From the NCBI GenBank assembly GCA_036567965.1, contig DATCTN010000018.1:62001-126000 (forward strand): a stretch of 64,000 nucleotides of DNA, given 5' to 3'. Positions within the stretch are counted from its first letter, which is position 1. Every line of letters starts with the position of its first letter. The translations under genes were made by a program, and so were the position numbers. This DNA comes from Candidatus Kryptoniota bacterium. Lineage in GTDB: Bacteria; Bacteroidota; Ignavibacteria; Kryptoniales; JAKASW01. Under the pieces are notes generated by a model. It was not told the origin of the DNA, searched no databases, and was given only the letters and a program-made list of their open reading frames with translations. Positions 55,612 through 64,000 of the stretch are shown here, one piece after another.

Positions 55612-56271
55612 TTAAATAGCCTTCTGGTAAATGTAAAAATCAGATATCGATCCGCATCCGTTAGCGAATGGGTGCGGGTTCGGTATATGCTCGATCAGCT
55701 TGAGCTCGGGGTGATTTCTGTCGATCCAATCCGAAAACTTCCGCTGCTTTAAGTGCGCGGGCCTATTCTTCGTTTGCTCATTCGTATTGGACGAATAGAT
55801 AATAACGAATCGAGTCGCGGATGTAATAAGGTCTGTCATGTACTTCTCAAACACCGGATCGTTCACCAAATGGTAAATTACATCAAGCGAAATCGAAGCC
55901 TCTGACTGAGCGTCAGGATGCTTGTACTTCGAATCATAGAGTCGGAAGCTTTTGGTCGGATCTCCCGCAAATTTGTGTTTGCAGAGTTGGATCGCCTTTT
56001 CAGAAACATCTAGACCCGTATAGCGTGGAATCTTGAGTAAGGAAAGTTGGTTGCCGTCACCGCAGCCGAAGTCAGCAACCGATTGAATCTTGTGCTTCTC
56101 CACTATCGAATTGATGACATCTGCCTTGAACTTGGCGAGCTCGCCATAAGACCCGTCCCCGGAGTTGCCACCGTTCGCATATCGCTTCTGCCAATAGTGT
56201 GTGGCATTGAACGGTACGAGTGCCAGGTAGAAGGGCCTGAAGATGCGTCTGAGTCTTGATTTAAATCCCAT
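55612..56271 (-). CDS. Class I SAM-dependent methyltransferase
   Basis: A 219-residue protein with the SAM loop SVADFGCGDGNQLSLL near residue 62, GLDVSEKAIQLCK and the post-motif SISLDVIYHLVNDPVFEKY. The N-terminus is basic (FKSRLRRIFRPF). It looks like the sugar- or methyl-transfer enzymes common in polysaccharide loci. It stands alone with gene-free sequence on both sides. Confidence 0.85.
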   Translation of the reverse strand: MGFKSRLRRIFRPFYLALVPFNATHYWQKRYANGGNSGDGSYGELAKFKADVINSIVEKHKIQSVADFGCGDGNQLSLLKIPRYTGLDVSEKAIQLCKHKFAGDPTKSFRLYDSKYKHPDAQSEASISLDVIYHLVNDPVFEKYMTDLITSATRFVIIYSSNTNEQTKNRPAHLKQRKFSDWIDRNHPELKLIEHIPNPHPFANGCGSISDFYIYQKAI

Positions 56272-57153
56272 TCAACTAATCGATATTTATGTGATTAAGG
56301 TGTAAATGTCAAGGACACCTCACAAGAGGCGCGTGAACTATTGCAAAATGAGTATCGAGAGGCCCGCATGCAAGCTGTCGGTCCTCACAGTAACTTCAGT
56401 ATTCTATCCGGCAACTCGGACACTTAAGTACTATCGGCTGACTCCGCCCATTCGTCCCTTCTTTGAAAACCACCGAATTCAGGCAACCGCATTTCGGGCA
56501 TATGGTTTCTCGCTTAGGATACACGAAATCTTATTCGAGTACCTTACCCGCCGTCCTGTCTTCCAACTTTCTTCTCCTGCGTTATTTGCTAGCCCACCGC
56601 CCGGCATTGGGTGCTGTCTCAATCTGAGGTCCACCGTGACACTATTTCTCATGCCAGCCGCGCTTGGAGAGTGCTTGACTCCAGCTAGGATCCAGCACCT
56701 GCTTCGGGATTCCGGCTGCCCTCGGAACTACATTTTGAGGCGGAAAAGAGACAGTGTCAAGCGTTCCTTTTCAGACAGAAAATGATTTTCGATTCAGAGC
56801 GGCGAGGAGACAAAAAATTAATACGACGGAACGAACCGGGGCCGTTCGAATCCTCAAACGCGATCGTGCTTCGCTAACGCGGTGGGGTGAGTAGACACCT
56901 GAAACGAGACAAAATGCCGGTGTCATGCGAAAATGTGAAAGGAGCGGCGTGGGCTTTGAGAGGCAACAAGGTATCACGCCCAGCTGCCAGAGGACTGAGA
57001 CGAATCAAGACGATGTTGCCGGATCTCCACAAGGAATCCAGCATATCAGAAGTCACTGGTCGATTGACGTAGAAGCGCGGGGACGGAGAAACCTCGAGCC
57101 AGATCGATGGACAAGCACGGAGGAGGCTGTCGAGCGGGAAGGATGATCTCAAC
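56272..57153. other. 882-bp region without an intact gene
   Basis: A minus-strand mini-frame at 56396-56524 is listed separately. Otherwise no supported gene. Long plus-strand frames here (56306-56785) lack a ribosome site and recognisable content. A possible transcript start for the methyltransferase would lie in the first 200 bases. Confidence 0.45.
56396..56524 (-). pseudogene. Zinc-ribbon mini-frame (possible gene remnant)
   Basis: A GTG-initiated frame of 42 residues: VYPKRETICPKCGCLNSVV, then FKEGTNGRSQPIVLKCPSCRIEY. Two CPxC pairs 22 residues apart make a textbook zinc ribbon. An in-frame TAA lies just before it, preceded by RRKLEDRTAGKVLE in the same frame, so it may be the end of a longer gene cut by a stop. 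Or it is a small zinc-binding protein with a GTG start. No ribosome site was found. Confidence 0.35.
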
Positions 57154-57927
57154 TCAGTTCACGGTGAACGTGAACGACGTCGATCGGGAACCGATGTAAG
57201 GTCGACCTGTTTGATCGGTGTTGAACCTATCCACGCGCCATTGGTAGGAGTGATGAGAGATCAAACGAGAAGTGGCCGAACCATCGAAGTCAAAAAACCT
57301 TATGGTAAATGTACCGCCAAAGCTCTGAAACCTTGGAGTTATCCAAATATATTTGTTCGGGAACACCGCCATGTCCGTCATCCGAATCACCGTGAAACCG
57401 CCTGCGGCATAGTCAATCCACTTTAGGTTTGCGTCTCCGCTATCTATGAAGGCATGGTTCTGTGGAAGGTTGAGTGCGGATCTGGGCCACAGTGTATAGT
57501 TAATAGTATCTGACGGATCGCTCATGCTCCCGTCTGACAGGTAGCTTCTAAGGTAGTAGAAGTACTTCTTGTCAGTCGTCAGAGACGCGTTGTCGACGAC
57601 TGAAGTATCACTTAATGACGACGCCACTGAGACGTTTGCGACTATTGAGAAGCCCAATGGATTCCCGCCGGGGTCTGATGTATCCGCCCGGAAAAGTTTA
57701 TATCCCGCGGCATCGGGGACAATATACCATTGCAAATAGATTCCGCCGGTAGTCACGTCCTGGCCAATTCCGGTTTCAGCAATTGAGTCAGGCTGGGATT
57801 GTGGGACGAACTTCGGCGCAGCAAGAGATGCCGTTTTAGGAGCGGTTGTGGAGCAACTGAGCGAATAGATTGCCATCCCGGCGACAGCTATCGCCCTGAC
57901 AAATGCTTCTCCCCTGAACTTGCTCAT
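57154..57927 (-). CDS. Lipoprotein with fibronectin III-like domains
   Basis: The start is placed at MSKFRGEAFVRAIAVAGM (257 residues); an upstream ATG adds 16 doubtful residues. A lipobox is seen in YSLSCSTTAP, so it is attached to a membrane by lipid. The chain then has FnIII-like strands (GGIYLQWYIVPDAAGYKLFRA, KKYFYYLRSYLSDGSMSDPSD) around residues 85-170 and an unknown C-terminal half. No T9SS end. It lies 101 bp after the Gfo/Idh gene on the same strand, but the link is unclear. Confidence 0.82.
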   Translation of the reverse strand: MSKFRGEAFVRAIAVAGMAIYSLSCSTTAPKTASLAAPKFVPQSQPDSIAETGIGQDVTTGGIYLQWYIVPDAAGYKLFRADTSDPGGNPLGFSIVANVSVASSLSDTSVVDNASLTTDKKYFYYLRSYLSDGSMSDPSDTINYTLWPRSALNLPQNHAFIDSGDANLKWIDYAAGGFTVIRMTDMAVFPNKYIWITPRFQSFGGTFTIRFFDFDGSATSRLISHHSYQWRVDRFNTDQTGRPYIGSRSTSFTFTVN

Positions 57928-58028
57928 GGCTTCAGATTTTGTCTCCGATGGCACAAATGCAGAATGTAAAGGCAAAAGGAAGAATGATACGGGCTACGAA
58001 GCGGTGAATGAATTCTCTGTCTCTGTTC

Positions 58029-59030
58029 TCAGTCGAGAAGTATATCCTTCCCGTTTTGGCGGATGGATTTGTTTGCGGCTTCCAAAATGCGCACGACATT
58101 CAGACCGGACTGGCCGTCGGATTGAGGTTTTGATTTTCCCTGAATGCTTGAAATGAAGTTCGCGCACAATGCGGCAAGCGCCTCCGTCCCATCCAGTTTC
58201 GGAGCAAACATATCGCCCGTCCGGTACTGTATCAACGTCTGGTAAATTCCCTCGCGGGTTTTTATGTCCACGCCTTTGTCATACACCTTGACCTTCTCAC
58301 TCGGCTCGACGTCATCGTAGAGAATCATTCTCTTCTGTCCGCCGATGAGAATCTGTCTCACCTTTACGGGGGCGAGCCAATTCACATGGAAGTGTGCGAT
58401 AAGGTTGTCCGGGAATTTCACGACGACATAGGCGACGTCTTCGACGTGGTTATAGTGGGAAGTTCCGTAAGCGCTGACCGCGACCGGTTTCTTGTCGATC
58501 AGGTAATCCATAATAGAGACATCATGCGTAGCAAGGTCCCATATTACGTTTACGTCGTGTTGAAACAGTCCGAGGTTAACGCGCACAGAATCGAAATAGA
58601 ACAAGTCACCAACGTCGCCGGATTCGATGATCTCCTTGATCTTTCTCACCGCGCCGGTGTAAACAAATGTATGGTCGACCATAAGGACCAGGTTCCGCCC
58701 GGCGGCCAGCGCGCATAACTCGTCCGCTTGTGCCACCGAACTTGTGAGCGGCTTCTCCACCAGTACGTGCTTTCCCGCTTCGAGAGCTTTCTTCGCAAGT
58801 GAATAATGCGAAGAGACGGGAGTTGCGATCACCACAGCATCGACGTCGACAGAATCGAGGAGCTTCTCGAAGTCCTTCTCAAATTTCGCTCCTGGGAGTC
58901 TTTTGGAGACCTGGAATAATCTCGTTTCGTTCACATCTACAGCGTATACTTCCTTTACACCATCCGTTCCAAGAAAATTTCGTACCAAATTCGGACCCCA
59001 GTACCCCAAGCCAATCACGGCAACTTTCAT
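58029..59030 (-). CDS. Gfo/Idh/MocA sugar dehydrogenase
   Basis: The start is placed at MKVAVIGLGYWGPNLVRNF (333 residues); the longer frame adds 49 residues of upstream gene. Family motifs are AVIGLGYWGPN, VVIATPVSSHYSLAKKALEAGKHVLVEKP (Lys of the EKP motif), and ATHDVSIMDYL. It is related to the WlbA/WbpB group that oxidises nucleotide-sugar C3. It overlaps the KdsC-like gene by four bases (ATGA). Substrate is unknown. Confidence 0.9.
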   Translation of the reverse strand: MKVAVIGLGYWGPNLVRNFLGTDGVKEVYAVDVNETRLFQVSKRLPGAKFEKDFEKLLDSVDVDAVVIATPVSSHYSLAKKALEAGKHVLVEKPLTSSVAQADELCALAAGRNLVLMVDHTFVYTGAVRKIKEIIESGDVGDLFYFDSVRVNLGLFQHDVNVIWDLATHDVSIMDYLIDKKPVAVSAYGTSHYNHVEDVAYVVVKFPDNLIAHFHVNWLAPVKVRQILIGGQKRMILYDDVEPSEKVKVYDKGVDIKTREGIYQTLIQYRTGDMFAPKLDGTEALAALCANFISSIQGKSKPQSDGQSGLNVVRILEAANKSIRQNGKDILLD

Positions 59031-59521
59031 TCCGGTATCCCTCCTTTGTCCAACAACTCGTAGATTTCCATCAGGCAGCCTTTTCCTCCGGCTCTTTCGA
59101 GTACAACAAAAGCTCTTTCCCTTATGAAACCGATCGCATCCGACGGGCAAAACGAGTACGGCAGTGCCTCGAAACACTCAACGTCAGGCAGGTCGTCGCC
59201 GACATAAATTACCTCGTTCCTCGCGATACTGTTTTCCATAAGGAATTTACTTATCAAAGCTAACTTCGAATCGTGCAGTGAATGCAGAAACTCGATCTTC
59301 TTCGATTCTGCAAGCGCCTTATTGACGCGATCGTCGGCAGACACAAAGATAACACGGAGTCCCGCCTTCCTGAACAGATTGATCGCCGTGAAATCCTTGT
59401 CACAGAACGACTTTGAAATCACATTGCCGTTCAAATCATAAGTCTTGCCCGAATCGGTCAGGACTCCATCAATGTCGGAAAAAACGCACTTGAACTTAAT
59501 CTGGTTGAGAGAAGAATTCAT
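59027..59521 (-). CDS. KdsC-like HAD phosphatase
   Basis: A 164-residue HAD hydrolase of the C0 capless type: motif I VFSDIDGVLTDSGK, motif II VIFVSADDR, and VIYVGDDLPDVECFEALP. KdsC removes phosphate from Kdo 8-phosphate, and relatives act on sialic-acid-like 9-phosphates. It overlaps the ATP-grasp gene by 26 bp and the dehydrogenase by 4 bp, so the three are translated together. The true sugar is unknown. Confidence 0.88.
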   Translation of the reverse strand: MNSSLNQIKFKCVFSDIDGVLTDSGKTYDLNGNVISKSFCDKDFTAINLFRKAGLRVIFVSADDRVNKALAESKKIEFLHSLHDSKLALISKFLMENSIARNEVIYVGDDLPDVECFEALPYSFCPSDAIGFIRERAFVVLERAGGKGCLMEIYELLDKGGIPE

Positions 59522-60464
59522 TCCAGTATCTATACATTCTCACTAGTTTGTAGTTCAGATCTTCGGGCGGAATTTCCCTTTGCTTCAATATGTGAAGCAG
59601 CAGCAGCGGCGTGTTCAGACCCGCACCGATAGTGCATGCAAGGGCTCCGGAAAAGCGGGGGTTTAGATCGAAGAAGTAATTTCCACTTGCTGTCTTAATG
59701 AACTGCATGTTCGCCGGCCCGATGACCCTTAGAGCTTCGCCTATTTTATAGGCTTCCTTCAGTGCTCCATCGTCGAGAACCACCTCCGCCTTGTAAGCGA
59801 GTCCTCCCTTGGTCTCAATCCTTTTTCTGACCAGACCAGCAACGGGCCGCGAGTTGAAGTCGAACATAAGATCAATTGTAAATTCTTCTCCTTCAAGGCA
59901 CTCGGTAATCAGCGGATTCTGGATTTTTTTGAGATAAAACGCGAGTTCCTCGCGAGAGCGGGTCTTGTAGACGTCTATCGATCCCCTGCCGTTTATCTGA
60001 GGCTTGACTATGAAGGGTACGCTCAGCTTTGCCGCCTCCCCGGCCGAAAACACTTTCGGCGTGTGAATGCCGATCCCGGTCAGAAAGCGATTCATCATCA
60101 GCTTGTCGTCGCAGATATCCACGGTCTCCGGAGAAGAGATCACTATGCGGCACCCGAGAGTCTTCAGGAAATCCTCACGCGATTCAGAAAGCTTCCTGAA
60201 CTCCCAGTCGACGATCGGAATAACTGCGTCCACCTTACATTCGCGGACTATATTTCCGATGCGCTTCATAAAATCCGGGTCGCTCGCCGCAGGCACCGTA
60301 CAGAACTCGTCGCTCATGAACTTCCCCGCGTTTTCAGGATTCATGTCATAGGTAATAATTCGGAGCAGCTTGTAGGATGTCTGTTTCCTCAGCCCCTTGA
60401 TGACCGATTGGCATGTAGCCGTTCCCGCGCCTGAAATAAGGACAGTAATTTGATCGCCGTTCAC
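59496..60464 (-). CDS. ATP-grasp enzyme, carbamoyl-phosphate-synthase-like
   Basis: A GTG start at 60464 is preferred; it overlaps the TAG of the sugar transferase by one base (TAGTG), giving 322 residues. The N-terminal Rossmann-like part (ITVLISGAGTATCQSVIKGL) and the ATP-grasp core (SVPFIVKPQINGRGSIDV, ITECLEGEEFTIDLM, the Mg-binding YFFDLNPRFSGALA) are visible. Such enzymes join an acid to an amine using ATP, for example an amino acid to a sugar. This gene sits between a sugar transferase and a sugar phosphatase, so it may modify the sugar (inference). Confidence 0.85.
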   Translation of the reverse strand: MNGDQITVLISGAGTATCQSVIKGLRKQTSYKLLRIITYDMNPENAGKFMSDEFCTVPAASDPDFMKRIGNIVRECKVDAVIPIVDWEFRKLSESREDFLKTLGCRIVISSPETVDICDDKLMMNRFLTGIGIHTPKVFSAGEAAKLSVPFIVKPQINGRGSIDVYKTRSREELAFYLKKIQNPLITECLEGEEFTIDLMFDFNSRPVAGLVRKRIETKGGLAYKAEVVLDDGALKEAYKIGEALRVIGPANMQFIKTASGNYFFDLNPRFSGALACTIGAGLNTPLLLLHILKQREIPPEDLNYKLVRMYRYWNEFFSQPD

Positions 60465-61873
60465 TACTTCGCTCCTCGCTTGAAAATGATTGCGGGGATG
60501 GTCTTGAGAATTAATTCCAGATAGAGCCAAGGAGACATATTTTCGATCATGTAAAGATCCATCACTACCATATCGTCAAATGAAGTTTTACTTCTTCCGT
60601 GAACTTGCCAGAATCCTGTGCACCCCGGGAGAACACGGTCCCTTTGGTGGTGCCAATCCTTGAAGGACTCGTACTCGTAGGGAAGCACAGGTCGTGGTCC
60701 GACGAGGCTCATGTCGCCCTTTAGAACATTGAACAACTGAGGCATCTCGTCGAATGTCATGGCGCGCATCAACCTTCCGACCCAGGTTACCCGCGCGTGG
60801 TCGATCACCTTATCGACCTTGCTCCCATTGCCCTTCATGAATTCCAGCATCATCTCTTTCCGCTTCGTGTCTTCCTTGTCACTGACGTACATCGACCGAA
60901 ACTTGTACATCTTGAACAGCTCGCCATCCATCCCGACGCGGTCGTGTGGATAGAGGACGGGACCTTTCGATGTCAGTTTAATCGCGATCGAGGCGATGAC
61001 AAAGAAGGGCAGCAGGATTGTTAACCCGATCAGTGCAAGAATGATATCCGAGATGCGCTGATAATATTTTGTAACCGACGAATAGAGCCCGCGCGTCACT
61101 GTGACCGTCGGATGGATCGTATAAGCTTCCGTAGTCGTCACTTCCGTGATCGTCTCGAAGAGGTTGGAAACGACCTTTACGGTCGAGCCGGTGAGTTTGG
61201 CCTGTTCGATAAGCGAAAGCATCCGGGAGTGCGATATGTTGTCGATCGCTATGACTATCTCGTTACATGAATTGGAGTGTACGAGATAATCGAGGGATGA
61301 AGTGTCCCCGAGAACGCGGAACCCGTTGAGCACGCCTGTGCCCGCCGGGATGGTATCATCGGCGAAGCCGACTATCTGGAGGCCGAGGCCTTTCTTAAGT
61401 TCGATGGCGGACGCGAAGCGGCGACCCGCGTTCCCCGCGCCAACGACCAGCACTCTCCTCCTTCTCACGCCAGAGGATCCGATTTTGTCGAACACCGCCG
61501 GCAGGATCACTATGCGATAGAGCCAGAATGCAAATAGCAGGCTTGCAAAGAAGTATGCGAAGGCGAGTCTACTCGGAACCACGATTATGAACTTGGTCAT
61601 GAATCCGCCCACGATGTAAACGACCGCTATCGCGATCATCGACTTCAGGAGGAGAATTGCGGATGCAGACCTGTCGAGAAAAACATTGATCTTGTAGAGA
61701 CTGTTGTACTGGAAGATGAATCCGGATACAAGCGTGAGGATGACAGCCGGAAACAGCTCCCTCGGCTGGATGTACCCGAACCTCAGCCACGTCGAGCCCA
61801 TGAAGCACAAGTATACGACCAGCAGGTCAATCAGAAGAAGCGTGAACTTGTATGCGGCAATACGAATTGCCAT
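60464..61873 (-). CDS. Polyprenyl-phosphate sugar-1-phosphate transferase (WbaP/CpsE-like)
   Basis: A 469-residue enzyme of the exopolysaccharide phosphotransferase family. Several N-terminal membrane helices (LLIDLLVVYLCFMGSTWL and on) and a nucleotide-binding CoA_binding_3-type domain (VLVVGAGNAGRRFASAI) precede the catalytic C-terminal part: ITKGPVLYPHDRVG-like LTSKGPVLYPHDRVGMDG, KMYKFRSMYV, MTFDEMPQLFNVLKGDMSLV, and the final PGCTGFWQVHGRSKTSF. It places the first sugar on undecaprenyl phosphate. It overlaps genes on both sides by one base. Confidence 0.93.
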   Translation of the reverse strand: MAIRIAAYKFTLLLIDLLVVYLCFMGSTWLRFGYIQPRELFPAVILTLVSGFIFQYNSLYKINVFLDRSASAILLLKSMIAIAVVYIVGGFMTKFIIVVPSRLAFAYFFASLLFAFWLYRIVILPAVFDKIGSSGVRRRRVLVVGAGNAGRRFASAIELKKGLGLQIVGFADDTIPAGTGVLNGFRVLGDTSSLDYLVHSNSCNEIVIAIDNISHSRMLSLIEQAKLTGSTVKVVSNLFETITEVTTTEAYTIHPTVTVTRGLYSSVTKYYQRISDIILALIGLTILLPFFVIASIAIKLTSKGPVLYPHDRVGMDGELFKMYKFRSMYVSDKEDTKRKEMMLEFMKGNGSKVDKVIDHARVTWVGRLMRAMTFDEMPQLFNVLKGDMSLVGPRPVLPYEYESFKDWHHQRDRVLPGCTGFWQVHGRSKTSFDDMVVMDLYMIENMSPWLYLELILKTIPAIIFKRGAK

Positions 61874-63078
61874 CAGCTGCTCTTCCTGTTAGTGAAGAAT
61901 TCGTGAATTGTATCGGAGACATATTTGGTTTGCTCAACAGAGAGCTCCGGATACATGGGTAAAGATAAGCCCAATTCAGCTAATTGCTCTGTGACAGGGA
62001 ACTCACCATGCCGGTATCCGAGATGCGCAAAACACGGCTGAAGGTGAAGCGGAAGAGGATAATGCAGGCCGGTGGCGATTTCCCGCTCATTCAGGAACTT
62101 CTGCAGGTCATTTCTGACCTCTGCACCCGACTTTGCAATTAACGGAGCACGGGAATTCAGGCGCAAGACAAACAAATGATAAACGTGTTTGGCATACGGC
62201 ATCTCGGCAGGAACAACTACTTCAGAAATATCCGAAAGCAAATCCGAATATCGTGCGGCAACCTTTCTCCTGGCTTCTGTCCAACTCTGAAGATATCCCA
62301 GCTTCACACCGAGCACTGCCCCCTGCACTGCTTCCATTCTGTAATTGTGCCCGAACGATTTGTGAACGTACTTTTCTTCCGCGCCATGATCTCTCAGCAT
62401 CCTGAATTTTCTTGCGAGATCGTCATCGTTCGTCGCGACAGCTCCCGCCTCGCCGTACGCACCGAGGTTCTTCCCGGGATAGAACGAGAACGAGGAGGCC
62501 TTCGACAGGCCGCCCACTTTCTTTTTATTGTACTCCGCAATGTGCGACTGCGCGCAGTCTTCAACTAGAAATATCTTCTGCCCCGATTTCCGATTCACGA
62601 AGACGCCCGGCTCACTCACTTCAAAATTCATGATTGATAATTGAGAGCTGATTCCATCCATGTCAGCCGACTGTCCGTAGAGGTGAACGGCGACGATTGC
62701 TTTTGTCCGAGGTGTTATCACGGGTCCTACTTTTTCCGGATCGATATTGTAGCTCTCGGGATGGCAATCAACGAAAACGGGTTTCGCACCGCAGAGTGTT
62801 GCACCCCAGGCCGTTGCTATGAAAGTGTTGGCGGGAACGATCACGTCATCTCCGGGCCCGACACCGAGTGCCCAAAGCGCCATATGATTTCCATCTGTCC
62901 CTGAGCTTACACCTACGCAGTGTTTCACACCGTGAATATCGGCGAACCGTTTTTCAAAATCTGAAACGGTCTTTCCCAGCACAAATGATGTGCTTTCAAA
63001 CACGCCGATTACAGCATCGTCGATCTCCTTCTTGATTGAGTGATATTGAGCTTTCAAATCGAGAAACGGGACTTTCAT
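61873..63078 (-). CDS. DegT/DnrJ/EryC1/StrS aminotransferase
   Basis: A 401-residue PLP-dependent sugar aminotransferase. It has GVSSGTDGNHMALWALG, the PLP-lysine in SFYPGKNLGAYGEAG near residue 195, and FGHNYRMEAVQGAVLGVKL. An insertion around residue 150 (SIMNFEVSEPGVFVNRKSG) makes it slightly longer than the WbpE-like gene. It is the first gene of the unit and probably makes the amino sugar that the sugar transferase moves. Confidence 0.9.
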   Translation of the reverse strand: MKVPFLDLKAQYHSIKKEIDDAVIGVFESTSFVLGKTVSDFEKRFADIHGVKHCVGVSSGTDGNHMALWALGVGPGDDVIVPANTFIATAWGATLCGAKPVFVDCHPESYNIDPEKVGPVITPRTKAIVAVHLYGQSADMDGISSQLSIMNFEVSEPGVFVNRKSGQKIFLVEDCAQSHIAEYNKKKVGGLSKASSFSFYPGKNLGAYGEAGAVATNDDDLARKFRMLRDHGAEEKYVHKSFGHNYRMEAVQGAVLGVKLGYLQSWTEARRKVAARYSDLLSDISEVVVPAEMPYAKHVYHLFVLRLNSRAPLIAKSGAEVRNDLQKFLNEREIATGLHYPLPLHLQPCFAHLGYRHGEFPVTEQLAELGLSLPMYPELSVEQTKYVSDTIHEFFTNRKSS

Positions 63079-63320
63079 TTCAATTCTCCGAAGAGTGTCT
63101 TGTTCAATCTTGCCTTTGGGTGTTCAATTTAATTCTTGTTTATTAAAAGTGGTGCCGCGGGGAATCAGAAACTGTAAACGGGGAAGTCGAGGAGTCTTCG
63201 AATTCGGACCCGACGGAATGCCATCATGTTCGATTTTCGGGCAAATCGGGGCAAATGCACACGATATATTTCAGCTCAGAACCGGGAAGACAACGTATTG
63301 CGAAATCGCCGAAGATCTGA

Positions 63321-64000
63321 TTATTTCAGAAGGAGCATCTTCTTTACAGCGACGAATTTCGGAGCGCCATTGGTCGGGGTTGCTTCCATCTGGCAGAAGT
63401 ACACGCCGCTGCTTACCATCGTCCCGAAGTCGGTATCACCTCGCCACACAACGGAATGATCGCCGTGAGCGACATTGCTGCGCTCCAGAATTGTTTTCAC
63501 CCTCTCGCCAAGAACATTGTAAATTCGAATCAACACGCTACTCTGAAGAGGAAGGTAGTATGAAATCGTTGTCGCCGGATTAAAGGGATTGGGATAATTC
63601 TGAACCAGCTGGAAAGTGGAGGCGACCTTCAAAGCAGGCGGGACCGCTGAGTCATTCACATCCTGACCGAAGTTCAGATCAGCGACCTGCACCGAACCTC
63701 TTATTGAAAACCCAAGTATTCTACGGACCGTACTTCCCCACTTGACGCTGGTCAGGTCGAGGTCGAGATTTCTAGCGAATGACGTCCAGCTCCCTGAACT
63801 TGCCGCGTTCCCAATATAGATTGAAATTGTGTTGTCCGGATTGATCATAGATGCACCGCTCCCCGGATAGTAGCTAATGTATGTCGAAGTGCTGTTGTTA
63901 TCCACCAGCCATACTCTCAAGAGATAAGGCGAGCTGCCTTTTACAGAAGCGGTGACGGTATTCGCAAGCCAGCGGCCGTATTTGTCAATGCCGAAGTCCA
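63321..64000 (-). CDS. Secreted T9SS protein, C-terminal part only
   Basis: Open to the window edge, so only the end is present. Visible are a beta-sandwich carbohydrate-binding-like stretch (DFGIDKYGRWLANTV, SGASMINPDNTISIYIG, SSGSWTSFARNLDLDL), then the T9SS module (NYPNPFNPATTISYYLP, LGERVKTILE, KKMLLLK). A TTG at 63920 is a possible internal start but the frame continues in the family pattern before it. It lies 243 bp after the aminotransferase start. Confidence 0.85.
   Translation of the reverse strand, partial: DFGIDKYGRWLANTVTASVKGSSPYLLRVWLVDNNSTSTYISYYPGSGASMINPDNTISIYIGNAASSGSWTSFARNLDLDLTSVKWGSTVRRILGFSIRGSVQVADLNFGQDVNDSAVPPALKVASTFQLVQNYPNPFNPATTISYYLPLQSSVLIRIYNVLGERVKTILERSNVAHGDHSVVWRGDTDFGTMVSSGVYFCQMEATPTNGAPKFVAVKKMLLLK

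Noticed and set aside
56306-56785. 159-codon plus-strand gene
   Set aside because: No ribosome site, no family match, odd composition; the minus strand carries a zinc-ribbon frame instead.
56874-57152. 92-codon minus-strand gene next to the lipoprotein
   Set aside because: No family content, no ribosome site, rich in Pro, Ser and Leu as in chance frames.

Overview
The window looks like a chromosomal contig from a Bacteroidota-related bacterium, most probably of the Ignavibacteria side of the phylum. The evidence is five secreted proteins that end in the type IX secretion sorting module (NYPNPFNP followed by a beta-sandwich ending in KKMLLIK-like residues), three small TatA proteins, sigma-54, HslUV, and housekeeping proteins of this flavour. 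Lineage is inferred from protein style only; no rRNA is present. Most genes lie on the minus strand; a plus-strand block runs from 17.0 to 22.3 kb.

Layout. 1-8.4 kb is one long minus-strand run read from purC down: purC, psd, pssA, purS, purQ, three tandem tatA, gatA, sucD, ndk, a Nudix hydrolase and a DUF1343 (NamZ-type) protein cut by the window edge. 8.6-16.9 kb holds pgl, zwf, a GH15 glucoamylase, a rhomboid protease and glcF-glcD. 17.0-22.3 kb (plus) holds an SDR39U1-type epimerase, an LCMT-like methyltransferase, a class I amidotransferase, an OmpA-like protein, a frameshifted monooxygenase and an NmrA-like reductase, closed by a strong terminator. 22.4-31.8 kb encodes exported proteins: a parallel beta-helix protein, two tandem paralogues starting with CDNCPPPQV, a short T9SS protein and a 13-Asp-box propeller protein.

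31.8-32.9 kb is gene-poor, with a tRNA(CAT) and a broken copy of that tRNA's 3' end interrupted by a palindrome-rich repeat. 32.9-42.6 kb carries an acetyltransferase, gpmA, an O-methyltransferase, a flippase with a FemAB-like enzyme, and a stress/regulatory run (GroES-like, DUF3109, rpoN, a small ORF, hslV, hslU). 42.7-43.5 kb is an eight-copy hairpin minisatellite. 43.7-48.9 kb is housekeeping (trxB, HAD phosphatase, queG, Rieske protein, MBL hydrolase, ferredoxin) with a second tandem array at 47.25-47.65 kb. 49.4-51.8 kb holds three poorly known genes, including a sigma-like protein and a DUF6266-like protein.

51.9-63.1 kb is a cell-surface polysaccharide region. One half is a WbpB-WbpD-WbpE set for a diacetamido-uronic acid nucleotide sugar, whose WbpA gene survives only as a remnant. 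The other half is a tightly overlapping set: aminotransferase, polyprenyl-phosphate sugar transferase, ATP-grasp enzyme, KdsC-like phosphatase, Gfo/Idh dehydrogenase. A decayed zone lies between them. The window ends inside another T9SS-exported protein. I found no CRISPR, prophage, intact insertion sequence or clear defence system. The best candidates for something undescribed are the repeat structures, the tRNA-fragment insertion and the ATP-grasp/phosphatase pair in the sugar locus.
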